Origin: an uncultured Verrucomicrobiales bacterium
GTDB taxonomy: Bacteria; Verrucomicrobiota; Verrucomicrobiia; Verrucomicrobiales; DEV007
NCBI GenBank assembly: GCA_938082635.1
Contig: CALLLI010000232.1
Coordinates: 1-35,946, forward strand
Length of the DNA stretch: 35,946 bases
Direction: 5' to 3'
Both the position numbers and the translations under genes were made by a program. Below are positions 8,618-18,072 of the stretch, piece by piece. The number at the start of each line of letters is the position of its first letter. Position 1 is the first letter of the stretch. The notes beneath the pieces were generated by a model. That model did not search any database, was not told where the DNA came from, and saw nothing but the letters and a program-made list of their open reading frames with translations.

Positions 8618-9742
8618 TTACAAGCGAGGGGTAATGCGGAGATTCGCTTTCAGCTCAGGAGCCACATAATCTGGCTCCAGCCAAGCCTGCCGATGAATGC
8701 TTAACAACAGCCCCACACACGCAAAGCAAGCAATGAGATTCGTGCCGCCCTGGCTCACGAAAGGAAGGGGAAGCCCAGTATTTGGCATGACCGCTGTGGT
8801 CACTGCCATATGAATAATCGCTTGGATGACCATCATTCCTGAGACACCGCAACCCAACAACATCCCAAAACGATCTGGAGCGTTCAGCGAAATAACCACT
8901 CCCGCGACCATGATCATGACGTAGGCTAGCACTACCAACAAAGACACCACCAATCCAAATTCACCACCAATGACAGGAAAGATGAAGTCACTCTCCAAGA
9001 ACGGCAACCGCTTCACATAATGCATTATATTCCCAATCCCCACGCCATCCCAACCGCCGACACCAAAGGCAAGAAGCCCCTTGCCCTGCTGCCAGAAATC
9101 TCCATCAGCGTGTTTCACCGGATCTAGAAACGCTAGCAATCGACCCATGCGCTCGGGAAGGATCTTGATAGCTAGTCCGACTGCAGTGACGGCTCCGGCA
9201 ACACCAAGAAGCAGCCATCTGAATCGGACACCTGCCATGAGCATGACAATCGCCGTGACAACGCCAAGCAACGTCGACGCACCGATATCAATCTCTCCGG
9301 CAACAAGGGCCACCAGCAAACTCATGCAAAAACCCGGCAATAGAAACCCGTACAAAGTCGTGCCTGACCGGTCGTGCCACTTCGTGTACCAAGACGCCAG
9401 GAACAAGATCCCTGCCAGCTTAGCCAGCTCTGAAGGTTGAAACGCATAACCAAGATTGATCCAGCGTCTCGCCCCGTGAATCTCATGCCCAATTCCAGGG
9501 ACATAGCAAAGCGCCAACAAACACGCTGCGATCCCAAAGCCCCACCACGCAAAGGCCTGCCATCGACGATAATCGATCATCGTTAGTCCATAGCACCCCG
9601 CCAAGCCAATCATCACCCACATCAAGTGCTTGCCAAAGTTCGCCGTCGTCGACACTTGCTCAGCACTGAACAGGGTGACCAAGCCAAGCGCCACCAAGGC
9701 ACCGACCGCAGCCACGAGAATGAGAGAAACGTAACGATTCAC
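8618..9742 (-). CDS. ftsW: SEDS family glycosyltransferase FtsW
   Basis: FtsW is the polytopic SEDS peptidoglycan polymerase of the septum and works with the class B PBP FtsI. The 374-residue protein is strongly hydrophobic with about ten membrane segments. It has the family loops HGARRWINLGYAFQPSELAK and LPFLESDFIFPVIGGEFG, and near the end MPNTGLPLPFVSQGGTNLIA; the usual Tyr of ISYGG is Gln here. The start is GTG at 9742, preceded by GGAG four bases upstream. The 11-base gap to the LysM gene suggests coupled translation. RodA has the same fold, but the dcw location with ftsI in the same operon favours FtsW. Confidence 0.95.
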   Translation of the reverse strand: MNRYVSLILVAAVGALVALGLVTLFSAEQVSTTANFGKHLMWVMIGLAGCYGLTMIDYRRWQAFAWWGFGIAACLLALCYVPGIGHEIHGARRWINLGYAFQPSELAKLAGILFLASWYTKWHDRSGTTLYGFLLPGFCMSLLVALVAGEIDIGASTLLGVVTAIVMLMAGVRFRWLLLGVAGAVTAVGLAIKILPERMGRLLAFLDPVKHADGDFWQQGKGLLAFGVGGWDGVGIGNIMHYVKRLPFLESDFIFPVIGGEFGLVVSLLVVLAYVMIMVAGVVISLNAPDRFGMLLGCGVSGMMVIQAIIHMAVTTAVMPNTGLPLPFVSQGGTNLIACFACVGLLLSIHRQAWLEPDYVAPELKANLRITPRL

Positions 9743-9753
9743 CTTACTCCAAC

Positions 9754-10533
9754 TTACTTGGGAATCTTAAGGGTCTGGCCAATGCGAAGTCTCTTCGCAT
9801 TGCTGATGCCATTAGCGCGCATGATGTCCTTGTCGCTAACGCCACCATATTTACCGGCAATACCATACAGCGTATCTCCCTTCTTCACCTTGTACGTTGC
9901 CGACGTCGCTCTAGATTTCGGCTTCACAGTCGGCCTCTTCGGCGGCATGTAAGGCTTAGGAGGCTTCGGCTGAGTCACAGGGATGACCGCAGCAATCTTT
10001 GGCTCTTCCTTCGGCGCCGTCACTACGGGAGCAATAGGCAAGTCATCCACGGAGGCGCGTTTGACCGCGCCACTAGGCACGAAGACCGTTTCACCGCGCA
10101 GAAGGGTTCCTGAGGAGACTGGCGTATGCTTGTTCACTTCAAGAAACCGATCTTCCGTCAGGCCATACTGGAGCGCAAAGTAGCTCGTGGACATTTCCTT
10201 CTCTACCTTCACAGCCTTGGTGCTCGCCAACGTCACAGGCTTTTGTTGCACCGTAGATGCCTTCACTGTGGGCACGTCCTGCCGCTTTGCGATAGGAACG
10301 AGTGGAGCATCAGGAAGCTTCGTGTTTTCACCCACCTTCGGCGTTCTACTATCAAAGAGGTTAAAGGCTGCCAAGCCACCGACCGCCACAATGTGGAGGA
10401 CGAGGACGACAATAAAGGCACGAGAAAGCTTCATGTTCGGACCACTGTCCTCCCAAGCTTCTTCGTGCATGACATTCGCAGGGAGACGAAATTCCCGCGA
10501 GATATTCGAGCGGCGTTTGCGTGTTGATTTCAT
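9754..10533 (-). CDS. Membrane-anchored LysM domain protein within dcw operon
   Basis: This 259-residue protein has a basic cytoplasmic N-terminus, one membrane segment (about residues 36-58), a Pro/Lys/Val-rich periplasmic linker and a clear C-terminal LysM domain (about 213-259, starting TYKVKKGDTLYGIAGKYG). A more divergent LysM-like stretch lies near 113-160 (STSYFALQYGLTEDRFLEVN, then LLRGETVFVPSG). LysM binds GlcNAc-containing glycan, so the protein probably binds periplasmic peptidoglycan; no catalytic domain is visible. The ATG overlaps the murD stop by four bases (ATGA), and ftsW follows after 11 bases, so it is co-translated with core division genes. A septal glycan-binding role is inferred from location only. 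It is not a standard member of the E. coli or Bacillus dcw cluster. Confidence 0.88.
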   Translation of the reverse strand: MKSTRKRRSNISREFRLPANVMHEEAWEDSGPNMKLSRAFIVVLVLHIVAVGGLAAFNLFDSRTPKVGENTKLPDAPLVPIAKRQDVPTVKASTVQQKPVTLASTKAVKVEKEMSTSYFALQYGLTEDRFLEVNKHTPVSSGTLLRGETVFVPSGAVKRASVDDLPIAPVVTAPKEEPKIAAVIPVTQPKPPKPYMPPKRPTVKPKSRATSATYKVKKGDTLYGIAGKYGGVSDKDIMRANGISNAKRLRIGQTLKIPK

Positions 10534-11843
10534 GTGTTTGCTAAGTGTTGTTCGACGAGATCGGTAAAGGCATCACCCCGCTGTTCGTAGCCGGAGAACA
10601 TGTCAAAAGAGGAAGTGCCAGGAGAGAAGAGAATGATCGCTTTGTCAGGAGCCTCTCGAAACGCCGTCTCGACGGCTGCCTCAAGAGAATCTGTCACGGT
10701 GCTAGGACAACGTCCTTCTGCCAATTGCGCGAGGTTCGGCCCAATCTCTCCAAGCGTGACCAGATGGCAGACTTTCTCCGCCAGCCAGGGCTTGAGACCA
10801 TCATAGTCCAAGCCCTTCTGCTTGCCACCTGAAATGAGTAGAATGGGGCCATCCAAAGCGCAAAGAGAACTTTCCAAGGCATGGACGTTGGTCGCCTTGG
10901 AGTCATTCAGAATTAACTGGCCACGATCCGTCTGCGCCACACGCTCACAGCGATGACGCGGCGGTCGGTAGGTCGAGGCAGCCTGCCGCATGCCCGCGGT
11001 CGACAGCCCCTGGATCGAGCCTACCGCCATCGCGGCCATCAGGTTCTCTGCATTGTGTTTCCCAGCGAGAGACGTGTCCGCCATCGACGCCATGAACTCT
11101 CCACGAAGGAAGATCTGGCCGTCTTTATAGGCGAAATTTGCGCCCTCATCGAACGCACTAAAAGTCAGAGTCTGCGGCACGAGCTCGATGCCCGGCCCAT
11201 TGCTCAAATTCACAATCGCCCAATCTTCCGTCGTCTGATTGCGATACATCGCAAGCTTCGCGTCGCGATAGTCATCCACAGACGTGTAACGATCCATGTG
11301 ATCCGGCGCGAAGTTCATCCACACACTTACATTTGGACGAAATTGATCGATCGTTTCGAGCTGGAACGAACTCAACTCGAGCACAGCAACATCACAGGAC
11401 GCATCATCGAGAACGATCTCCGCGAAGGGCTTCCCGTAATTGCCACCAGCAACAGCAGAACACCCATTCTCGTTCAACAAGTGGGTCAGGAGCTCAGTCG
11501 TCGTCGTCTTTCCGTTCGTTCCCGTGATGGCAATGATCGTCTTGTTCCAGTAACGCGACGCCAGTTCGATCTCACCTAGAATCGACGTTCCCGCTTCCAC
11601 CCACGGCGCCATCAGCGGGCTCTTTAAATCAATGCCAGGACTGACGACGAGATGTGCAATGTCTTCACGCCAAGTGAGCGCCTCTGGCCCAAAGACTCTG
11701 TCCACCTCGGGAAGACCAGCGACAGTCGGCTCCCCGCTATCCAGCAAAGTCACATGCGCCCCCTGAGCACAAGCCAACCGGGCAGCTGCCTGGCCACTAC
11801 GCCCGGCACCGCACACAGCGATGGCGTGTCCTTTGAGATTCAT
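10530..11843 (-). CDS. murD: UDP-N-acetylmuramoyl-L-alanine--D-glutamate ligase (MurD)
   Basis: MurD adds D-Glu to UDP-MurNAc-L-Ala in the cytoplasm. The 437-residue chain has the N-terminal nucleotide fold (AVCGAGRSGQAAARLA), P-loop ITGTNGKTTTTELL (about residues 107-120), the NFAPDHMDRY motif, NDSKATNVHA of the Mur ligase C-terminal domain, and LFSPGTSSFDMFSGYEQRG near the end, which is diagnostic for MurD (compare SPxxASxDxFxxxxxRG). The ATG at 11843 is nine bases from the mraY stop. The order mraY-murD-(LysM)-ftsW agrees with standard dcw order. Confidence 0.98.
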   Translation of the reverse strand: MNLKGHAIAVCGAGRSGQAAARLACAQGAHVTLLDSGEPTVAGLPEVDRVFGPEALTWREDIAHLVVSPGIDLKSPLMAPWVEAGTSILGEIELASRYWNKTIIAITGTNGKTTTTELLTHLLNENGCSAVAGGNYGKPFAEIVLDDASCDVAVLELSSFQLETIDQFRPNVSVWMNFAPDHMDRYTSVDDYRDAKLAMYRNQTTEDWAIVNLSNGPGIELVPQTLTFSAFDEGANFAYKDGQIFLRGEFMASMADTSLAGKHNAENLMAAMAVGSIQGLSTAGMRQAASTYRPPRHRCERVAQTDRGQLILNDSKATNVHALESSLCALDGPILLISGGKQKGLDYDGLKPWLAEKVCHLVTLGEIGPNLAQLAEGRCPSTVTDSLEAAVETAFREAPDKAIILFSPGTSSFDMFSGYEQRGDAFTDLVEQHLANT

Positions 11844-11852
11844 AAATGCTTG

Positions 11853-12980
11853 TTAGTAACGTAATTTAAGAGACGCAAAGCCCAGTCCCGCGCAAAGCAG
11901 CGCGAGAATCCAGAACCGGATAATAATCTTCGTTTCTGACCAGCCTTTGAGTTCGAAATGATGATGAATGGGCGCCATCTTGAAGATGCGTTTGCCCCGC
12001 AGCTTGAAGCTACCGACCTGAAGCATGACTGAGAGAGCCTCCATTACGAAGACACCACCCACAATCACCAAGGTGATCTCCTGCTTACAACAAATGGCCA
12101 CCATGCCTAACATGCCACCGATAGCCAGCGACCCTGTGTCACCCATAAACACGCTAGCCGGGTAGGAATTGAACCAGAGAAAGCCCATGCCCGCTCCCAC
12201 AATAGCCATACAGAAGACAGTGACTTCCGTCGACCAGGGATGATGGGGAATGAAGAGGTAATCAGAAGCCCAGTCCGTACGTCCTGCAATGTAATTGAAG
12301 ACGGCATAAGTAGCTGCTGTAATGATGGTGCAGCCAATGGCCAATCCATCGAGCCCATCCGTGAGATTCACCGCGTTTGAACACCCGACAATCACGCCGC
12401 CAAACAGCAGCACCGCAAACCAGCCTAACTGCACGTTCGAAAACGGGTTATCCACATTGAGCAATGGCAGAAACAGCGTCGTCATGATTCCTTCGTGCTC
12501 CGGATGCTGATAGAAGACGAGGAAAGCGGTGACCCCAATTGCAAGGAGCGCCTGCACCGACATCTTGAAGCGGGCACTCACACCATCTGAACTCTTCATC
12601 GTGACCTTCTTATAGTCATCCAGAAAGCCTAGAACACCTAGCACAACAGTCACAATTAGACACAACCAAATGAAAGGGTTCGTGAGGCGAGCAAAGAGAA
12701 GGGTCGACGTCACCACCGCACCAAGAATCATCACGCCACCCATTGTTGGCGTGCCCTGCTTCCGGCCATGAATCTCCGCAAGCTCGCGCATGTCTTCCGC
12801 CGTACGAATCGGCTGCCCCATCTTGAGAGATAACAGCTTCCGCACCACCCATGGGCCCATGACGAGAGAGATCAGGAAGGCAAACAAGGCCGCTGCTAGA
12901 CTACGGCTGCTCACATACCGCAGCACGCGCACGAGAGACTCATGGTCTTTCTCTAGAAGTTCGTAGAGCCAATAAATCAT
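11853..12980 (-). CDS. mraY: Phospho-N-acetylmuramoyl-pentapeptide transferase (MraY)
   Basis: MraY is the integral membrane enzyme that transfers phospho-MurNAc-pentapeptide to undecaprenyl phosphate, giving lipid I. The 375-residue protein has about ten membrane segments and all signature motifs: GTPTMGG in the first cytoplasmic loop, the Asp pair in FLDDYKKVTMKSSDG, NLTDGLDGLA, and the PIHHHFELKGWSETKI histidine loop near the C-terminus. Its ATG overlaps the murF stop (ATGA at 12977-12980). Length is normal. Confidence 0.98.
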   Translation of the reverse strand: MIYWLYELLEKDHESLVRVLRYVSSRSLAAALFAFLISLVMGPWVVRKLLSLKMGQPIRTAEDMRELAEIHGRKQGTPTMGGVMILGAVVTSTLLFARLTNPFIWLCLIVTVVLGVLGFLDDYKKVTMKSSDGVSARFKMSVQALLAIGVTAFLVFYQHPEHEGIMTTLFLPLLNVDNPFSNVQLGWFAVLLFGGVIVGCSNAVNLTDGLDGLAIGCTIITAATYAVFNYIAGRTDWASDYLFIPHHPWSTEVTVFCMAIVGAGMGFLWFNSYPASVFMGDTGSLAIGGMLGMVAICCKQEITLVIVGGVFVMEALSVMLQVGSFKLRGKRIFKMAPIHHHFELKGWSETKIIIRFWILALLCAGLGFASLKLRY

Positions 12981-14341
12981 GATTCAGCCGCGTAGAGTTT
13001 ATATATAGTATCCATGGCAGCGGAACGGCTGCCTTTGAGCAGGACGAGATCGCCTGCAGTTGCCGTTTGTTTTAGGAAGTCAGCGGCTTCCTCGCGACTA
13101 GCAAAGTGATGGACGCCTTGATCTGCACTCGCAGCAAGTTCATCCGTGAACGCCCGGGCCCCATCGCCCACACTACAAACATGGTCAAATCCCTCATCGA
13201 CAGCGAGTAGTCCTATCTCACGATGCGCTTCCTCAGCCCCTTCGCCAAGTTCACCCATCGCGCCAAGTACCGCGAAAGTCTTTCCGTTAGATTTCATCGC
13301 ACTGACAGTAGTCAAGGAGGCCCGCATCGAATCAGGATTGGCATTGTAGGCATCGTTGATCACTTTCACACCCGCATGCTCCAATGTCTGCAAGCGCCCA
13401 GACGTGAGGCTCACCTGCGTGAGCGCTTGAGCGATCTCAGCCACGGTCAGCCCGGCTTCATGCCCAACCGCAGCCGCAAGAAGCGCATTGGACACCATGT
13501 GTCTGCCTGGAATAGGCAAACGTACCGCCGCGCTGTCGCTTCCGATCGTTAATATGAATCCTGCTCCAATGTCTAACACTTCTAAATTCACTGCCTGCAC
13601 TTGCCCCGCTTCGATACCCGCCTCCACGACGCGTGCCGAGGTACGGCCACGAATAGAAGACGTGAAATCGTCATTCGCATTCAAAACAAGGACACCTTTC
13701 TCCGTCATGGCCTCAGCCAGCATCCCCTTCTCCTGAGCGATCCCCTCACGGCTGCTCATGTTCCCAATATGTGCCGTACCGATGTTCGTGATGACGCCCA
13801 TGTCAGGAGCGGCAATGTCTGCCAGCGGCGCGATCTCGCCAGGATGATTCATGCCGATCTCCCAGATACCGTAGTCATCTTCGGATTCCGTGCTCAACAC
13901 CGTGAGTGGCAATCCTATGTGATTGTTCAAGTTACCCTTGGTCGCAGTCACCGCGAAGCGACTCCCCAACACCGCGCGAATCATATCCTTCGTCGACGTC
14001 TTGCCATTGCTCCCGGTAATGACCACAGCCTTCGCCGCGATCAATTGGCGGTAGCCTTTCGCGAGCTGTTGCAAACCCGTTAGAGTGTCATCGACCTCAA
14101 TGACGGGACCCTTCACCCCATCTACAGAACAACTAACCAACAGCGCACCGGCTCCGGTTTCAACTGCCTTAGGCAAGAAATCATGCGCATCAAAGCGCTC
14201 TCCGACCAGCGCAACGAATAGCGCCCCCCGAGGGATGCTCCGCGTATCCGTGCTCACCGCAGTGATCACCGCATCAGGATCTCCCAGCACCACACGGCCG
14301 CCTGACAAATCGGCGACCTGCTGAACCGTCAACGACTTCAT
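12977..14341 (-). CDS. murF: UDP-N-acetylmuramoyl-tripeptide--D-alanyl-D-alanine ligase (MurF)
   Basis: MurF adds the D-Ala-D-Ala dipeptide made by Ddl, completing the UDP-MurNAc-pentapeptide in the cytoplasm. The 454-residue chain has the N-terminal substrate domain (STDTRSIPRGALFVALVGE), P-loop VITGSNGKTSTKDMI, the EIGMNHPGEI motif typical of MurF, NDAYNANPDSM in the C-terminal domain, and LLKGSRSAAMD near the end. The ATG overlaps the murE stop by four bases. Length and motif order are normal. Confidence 0.98.
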   Translation of the reverse strand: MKSLTVQQVADLSGGRVVLGDPDAVITAVSTDTRSIPRGALFVALVGERFDAHDFLPKAVETGAGALLVSCSVDGVKGPVIEVDDTLTGLQQLAKGYRQLIAAKAVVITGSNGKTSTKDMIRAVLGSRFAVTATKGNLNNHIGLPLTVLSTESEDDYGIWEIGMNHPGEIAPLADIAAPDMGVITNIGTAHIGNMSSREGIAQEKGMLAEAMTEKGVLVLNANDDFTSSIRGRTSARVVEAGIEAGQVQAVNLEVLDIGAGFILTIGSDSAAVRLPIPGRHMVSNALLAAAVGHEAGLTVAEIAQALTQVSLTSGRLQTLEHAGVKVINDAYNANPDSMRASLTTVSAMKSNGKTFAVLGAMGELGEGAEEAHREIGLLAVDEGFDHVCSVGDGARAFTDELAASADQGVHHFASREEAADFLKQTATAGDLVLLKGSRSAAMDTIYKLYAAES

Positions 14342-15855
14342 CGAGGCCTACCTCCCGTCCGTCGCGGATTCAAGTCTAACACTTGCAATGCCTTAAACAC
14401 CTCATCGCGGTCATCAAATGGCACCGTCTCCGTAGCAAACTGCTGTTCCGCCTCGTGACCTTTGCCAGCGACCACAACGATGTCACCCGGCAAAGCCATG
14501 GCAATCGCACGTCGAATCGCTTCACGGCGATCCACGTATTTCACATAATACTCTGTGCCGAAAGCCTTGCCAATATCCTCGATAATCTCCTCAGGATCCT
14601 CATTGCGTGGGTTATCCGAGGTCACCACGGACACATCAGCATAGGTCCGCGAGGCCATGCCCATGAGCTTGCGCTTCTCACGATCCCTGTTCCCACCGCA
14701 ACCAAAAACACAGATCAAGCTGCGCGGACTCAGATCACGCAAGAGCTTCAGCACATTCTCCAAAGCGTCCGGCGTGTGCGCATAGTCCACGTAGACTTTG
14801 AATCCGCCAATGTGATCGATGGCTTCCAAACGTCCCGGAATCTGAGGCACTTCCTCAAGATGCTGGACCGACTCTCGCAAGTTCAACCCCATCGCCTTAG
14901 TCGCTGCCAGCGCCGCCATCACATTGTAGACATTGTAACGCCCGATCAACGGCAGCCTAACCATGAACGTCCGCCCCTTGGCCTCGAGTTCGAAACGCGT
15001 GCCATTCACATCCGCCGCAATCCGTGTCGCCCGGAAATCTGAGCCAATGCTCATGCCGTAGGTGACCAGCTCTACCCGGTCCTTGAATCTCCGAATCAAA
15101 CGTTGCCCATAGCCATCGTCCTTGTTGATCACGAAGACCGGCTTCTTCTTGCCGCCTTGATTGATGAGAAGCTCGCCTAGCAAAGCTTTCGCCTCAAAGT
15201 AAGCATCCATCGTCTTGTGATAATCCAAATGATCCTGGGAAAAGTTCGTGAAGATGCCCGCATCAAACAAGACAGAATCCACTCGATGCTGACTCAGAGC
15301 GTGTGAGGACACTTCCATCACCGCACTACGGCAACCAGCATCCCGCATTTCTGTTAACAGAGATTGAATCTCCACAGACTCCGGCGTCGTGTGTGTGGCA
15401 CTACGATACTCACTCCCCACATCGTAATGCACGGTCCCTAACATGCCGGCATAATGCTGAGCCCGCTTAAGCAAGTAATGCAGGAGAAAGGCGACCGTCG
15501 TCTTTCCGTTCGTGCCGGTCACACCTGCCACACGAAGGTCTTTCGAGGGATGCCCCTGCAGCGTAGCCGCTGCGTGAGCAAGCGCTTCACGAGAATCTCG
15601 CACCTGCACCCAAGGGAAATCACCAGGCTCTGGTGCGGCAGACTCTGCCACAATACCGATCGCCCCCGCCTCCCTCGCCTGCTCGATGTAATCATGCCCA
15701 TCGACCGTTTCGCCCTTCAAGGCGAAGAAGACCGAACCCGAATCAGGCGTCACATCACGCGACGAATAACAAAGACGCAACACCTCAACGTCCGCTCCCC
15801 CCTGGGAAGAGCGCACCGTTGGCATCACGTCGATCATTTCTTTTAGAGTCACCAT
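14338..15855 (-). CDS. murE: UDP-MurNAc-L-Ala-D-Glu--meso-2,6-diaminopimelate ligase (MurE)
   Basis: MurE adds the third residue of the stem peptide. The DNPRNEDP sequence contains the DNPR motif of enzymes that use meso-DAP rather than Lys, which fixes the likely peptidoglycan type. Also visible are YSSRDVTPDSGSVFFALKG in the N-terminal domain, P-loop VTGTNGKTTVAFLL, TTPES, and YAHTPDALENVL. The start chosen is the ATG at 15855, giving 505 residues (MVTLKEMIDVMP), four bases after the ftsI stop. The frame stays open to 15993, but that extension overlaps ftsI and does not resemble MurE. A GGAGATGG stretch lies 14 bases upstream of this ATG. Confidence 0.97.
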   Translation of the reverse strand: MVTLKEMIDVMPTVRSSQGGADVEVLRLCYSSRDVTPDSGSVFFALKGETVDGHDYIEQAREAGAIGIVAESAAPEPGDFPWVQVRDSREALAHAAATLQGHPSKDLRVAGVTGTNGKTTVAFLLHYLLKRAQHYAGMLGTVHYDVGSEYRSATHTTPESVEIQSLLTEMRDAGCRSAVMEVSSHALSQHRVDSVLFDAGIFTNFSQDHLDYHKTMDAYFEAKALLGELLINQGGKKKPVFVINKDDGYGQRLIRRFKDRVELVTYGMSIGSDFRATRIAADVNGTRFELEAKGRTFMVRLPLIGRYNVYNVMAALAATKAMGLNLRESVQHLEEVPQIPGRLEAIDHIGGFKVYVDYAHTPDALENVLKLLRDLSPRSLICVFGCGGNRDREKRKLMGMASRTYADVSVVTSDNPRNEDPEEIIEDIGKAFGTEYYVKYVDRREAIRRAIAMALPGDIVVVAGKGHEAEQQFATETVPFDDRDEVFKALQVLDLNPRRTGGRPR

Positions 15856-15859
15856 TCTG

Positions 15860-17728
15860 TTAATTCGCCATCTCCATGTCAACGGAGGCAAGGCGACGCA
15901 CTCCAAAGTGATACATCCCCGCTTCAGCGATTTCCTTAAAAATTGGTGCGGCCACACTGCCACCATGCCGCTTGCCTTCGCTCTGAGGGTCATCGGCTAT
16001 CACCATCCCAATCAACGCAGGCTCAGATTCCGTCCCGATGAATCCCAAGAAAGAAGCGAGGTTGCGATTCTTGCGATAGTGCCCCTCAATTACCTTCATC
16101 GTCGTTCCGGTCTTGCCGCCCACCACATAACCATCCACAATCGCATTCTTCCCGGTCCCCTCTCTCACCGCATGGATAAGCGCCGACTTCAATTTGCCAG
16201 CGGTGCGCGCTGAAAGCACGTTCTCCACCACTTCCGAATCCAAACTCGCACTGACGCGCTCGTGGTCTTCAGTTAGGATCTCACGCACAATGCGCGGCTT
16301 GATGAGCTTGCCTTGATTGCAAACCACGCTCATGAGCCCAAGAATCTGAAGAGGCGTTGCATTGAGATTGTAGCCCATCCCTAGGCGAGACAAGGCGAAG
16401 CTACTACGCGACCACCCTTCATTCGGATCCCGTACCTCACCCCTCACAGGATGCGGTACCCTGCCGTTCTCTTCAGCAGGAAGACGAATCCCCGTTCTCT
16501 GTCCCAAGCCGAACTTCAGCATGTAATTATAAAAATCGAGCGACTTCATCTGCCGCGCCACCGAGTAAGTCCCCGTATTCAGAGAGTAGGCGAGCACGTC
16601 ACGCACCGTCGCCGACGGACGCGCTTCAGCCGAATCCTCTAACGGTTTCTTCCAACCCTCTTCTATGTGGGAGCCATTGAAGCAATCCACCCACTCATCA
16701 AGCCTAACAAGACCCAAATCCATAGCAGCACCCAAGGTGACAATCTTAAACGTCGAACCCGGCTCATAAGCAGCCGATGCGGCACGGTTCCAGCGAGAGC
16801 GAGGATTCGAGTTGCCAGCATCCGCAGGCTTGAAGCCCGGACGATTAACCAAGGCAAGAATCTCACCGCTGCTTGGCTCCGCAAAGATGGCTGTGATAGA
16901 TGTCGCCCCCAATGCCTTGAAGTGCTTTTCCACAATCTTCTCGGCCATGTCTTGAAACGCCGCGTCTAGCGTCAGCACCACATGCCGCCCATGTTGCGGC
17001 GCCACCTCGTCGACCAGCGTGCCTTCTAAATCGTAGTAACGGGCACCATCGGCACCCTTCAGAAAACCATCCATACTCGCCTCGATACCCTCGGCCCCCT
17101 GGGTCCCATGATAGACATACCCTAGCACATGGCAGGCCAGATCATCGCTGACATAAGCACGCTTCATAGAGCGACGATCGTAGACGCCGGTAAATCCCTC
17201 GCTATACAGATCTTTCACAATTTCACGGGCCAACTGACTGTCAACCTCCTCGTCTATCACAAAATCCTCCGTGCTGCCCTGGAGGCCCTTCAACAACTCA
17301 GTCATCTCTAGCTTAAGCGGCCGAACCAACTTCGTCGCTAGCATCTGATAGAAGAGCGCCTTGCTCGCGTCCGCATCATAGCCCTTCAGCTCTTCATCCG
17401 TCATCCCAAGCTGCTTCCTCGCAATCCTGTGAATACTCTTCACCAACGGAATATGATACCTATCCAAGAACAGGTCGCTCACCGGCTCCGTCGTCGCCAA
17501 AGGCCGCCGATCCCGATCGAGGATATCACCACGGCGCGCCGGCACGACCTCGCTAGCGAAGGTATCGACCTTCACTTTAGCCATCACCTTCTCGTGCAGC
17601 GTATGCTGCACGTGAATCAGACGCACAGAAATACAAGTTAGCAGAACCACAAACCCCGAGCACAACATTATAGCCCGCAACTCAGTCGAGTAGCGGTAAG
17701 CGGGCTTTGCTGTTGGACGAGTCGTCAT
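15860..17728 (-). CDS. ftsI: Septal class B penicillin-binding protein FtsI (PBP3-type transpeptidase)
   Basis: This bitopic transpeptidase cross-links septal peptidoglycan in the periplasm as partner of FtsW. The 622-residue chain has a short cytoplasmic tail, a membrane segment (about residues 17-37), the PBP dimerisation domain (DILDRDRRPLATTEPVSDLF onward), and the transpeptidase triad: S325-T-F-K, S382-L-N and K539-T-G. No PASTA repeats are seen. The ATG overlaps the ftsL stop by four bases. The location between ftsL and murE is the classic one for ftsI. The active site is intact, so it should be a beta-lactam target. Confidence 0.97.
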   Translation of the reverse strand: MTTRPTAKPAYRYSTELRAIMLCSGFVVLLTCISVRLIHVQHTLHEKVMAKVKVDTFASEVVPARRGDILDRDRRPLATTEPVSDLFLDRYHIPLVKSIHRIARKQLGMTDEELKGYDADASKALFYQMLATKLVRPLKLEMTELLKGLQGSTEDFVIDEEVDSQLAREIVKDLYSEGFTGVYDRRSMKRAYVSDDLACHVLGYVYHGTQGAEGIEASMDGFLKGADGARYYDLEGTLVDEVAPQHGRHVVLTLDAAFQDMAEKIVEKHFKALGATSITAIFAEPSSGEILALVNRPGFKPADAGNSNPRSRWNRAASAAYEPGSTFKIVTLGAAMDLGLVRLDEWVDCFNGSHIEEGWKKPLEDSAEARPSATVRDVLAYSLNTGTYSVARQMKSLDFYNYMLKFGLGQRTGIRLPAEENGRVPHPVRGEVRDPNEGWSRSSFALSRLGMGYNLNATPLQILGLMSVVCNQGKLIKPRIVREILTEDHERVSASLDSEVVENVLSARTAGKLKSALIHAVREGTGKNAIVDGYVVGGKTGTTMKVIEGHYRKNRNLASFLGFIGTESEPALIGMVIADDPQSEGKRHGGSVAAPIFKEIAEAGMYHFGVRRLASVDMEMAN

Positions 17729-18048
17729 AGAGGTAAATCAACGAGAGCGGTCATTTCAGGCGCAAGCGCCTCCGTTTGCTCCACACTCACGGGACGAAGA
17801 TCACTGTTATAGGCTTGCAATCGGGCTTCGAGCACACGCGGCGCGAGATTCCTCTTAATATCCGCCTCCACATTCTGAACGTTGATATCCATAATCACCT
17901 GCTCCTCTTTCAGCCCCTGGATCTGCTGACGCTTCGCCACATGACCAGCACGGATATTGATATACAAACACCCACAGACCACACAAAGCATAAGAACCGT
18001 CGCTCCTTTGACAATCAGGGACACACCTATAGGAGAATCGTTAGACAT
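17725..18048 (-). CDS. ftsL: FtsL-like cell division protein
   Basis: A 107-residue bitopic protein with a short N-terminus, one membrane segment (about residues 10-31) and a periplasmic helix likely to form a coiled coil (about 35-75), which is FtsL architecture. FtsL has little sequence conservation, so the call rests on size, topology and its place between rsmH and ftsI, where ftsL is always found. FtsL would form a complex with FtsQ and an FtsB-like protein, which is not found in this window. The stop overlaps the ftsI ATG by four bases, and rsmH ends 24 bases upstream. Confidence 0.85.
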   Translation of the reverse strand: MSNDSPIGVSLIVKGATVLMLCVVCGCLYINIRAGHVAKRQQIQGLKEEQVIMDINVQNVEADIKRNLAPRVLEARLQAYNSDLRPVSVEQTEALAPEMTALVDLPL

Positions 18049-18072
18049 GAGATCGTGTAAGCGGTGAGGGAG

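Noticed and set aside
10953-11579. Plus-strand frame of about 208 codons
   Set aside because: Antisense to murD and Arg/His-rich; typical of a shadow frame.
14383-15042. Plus-strand frame of about 219 codons
   Set aside because: It lies fully antisense to murE, which has all its motifs. The product is His/Arg-rich without domains.
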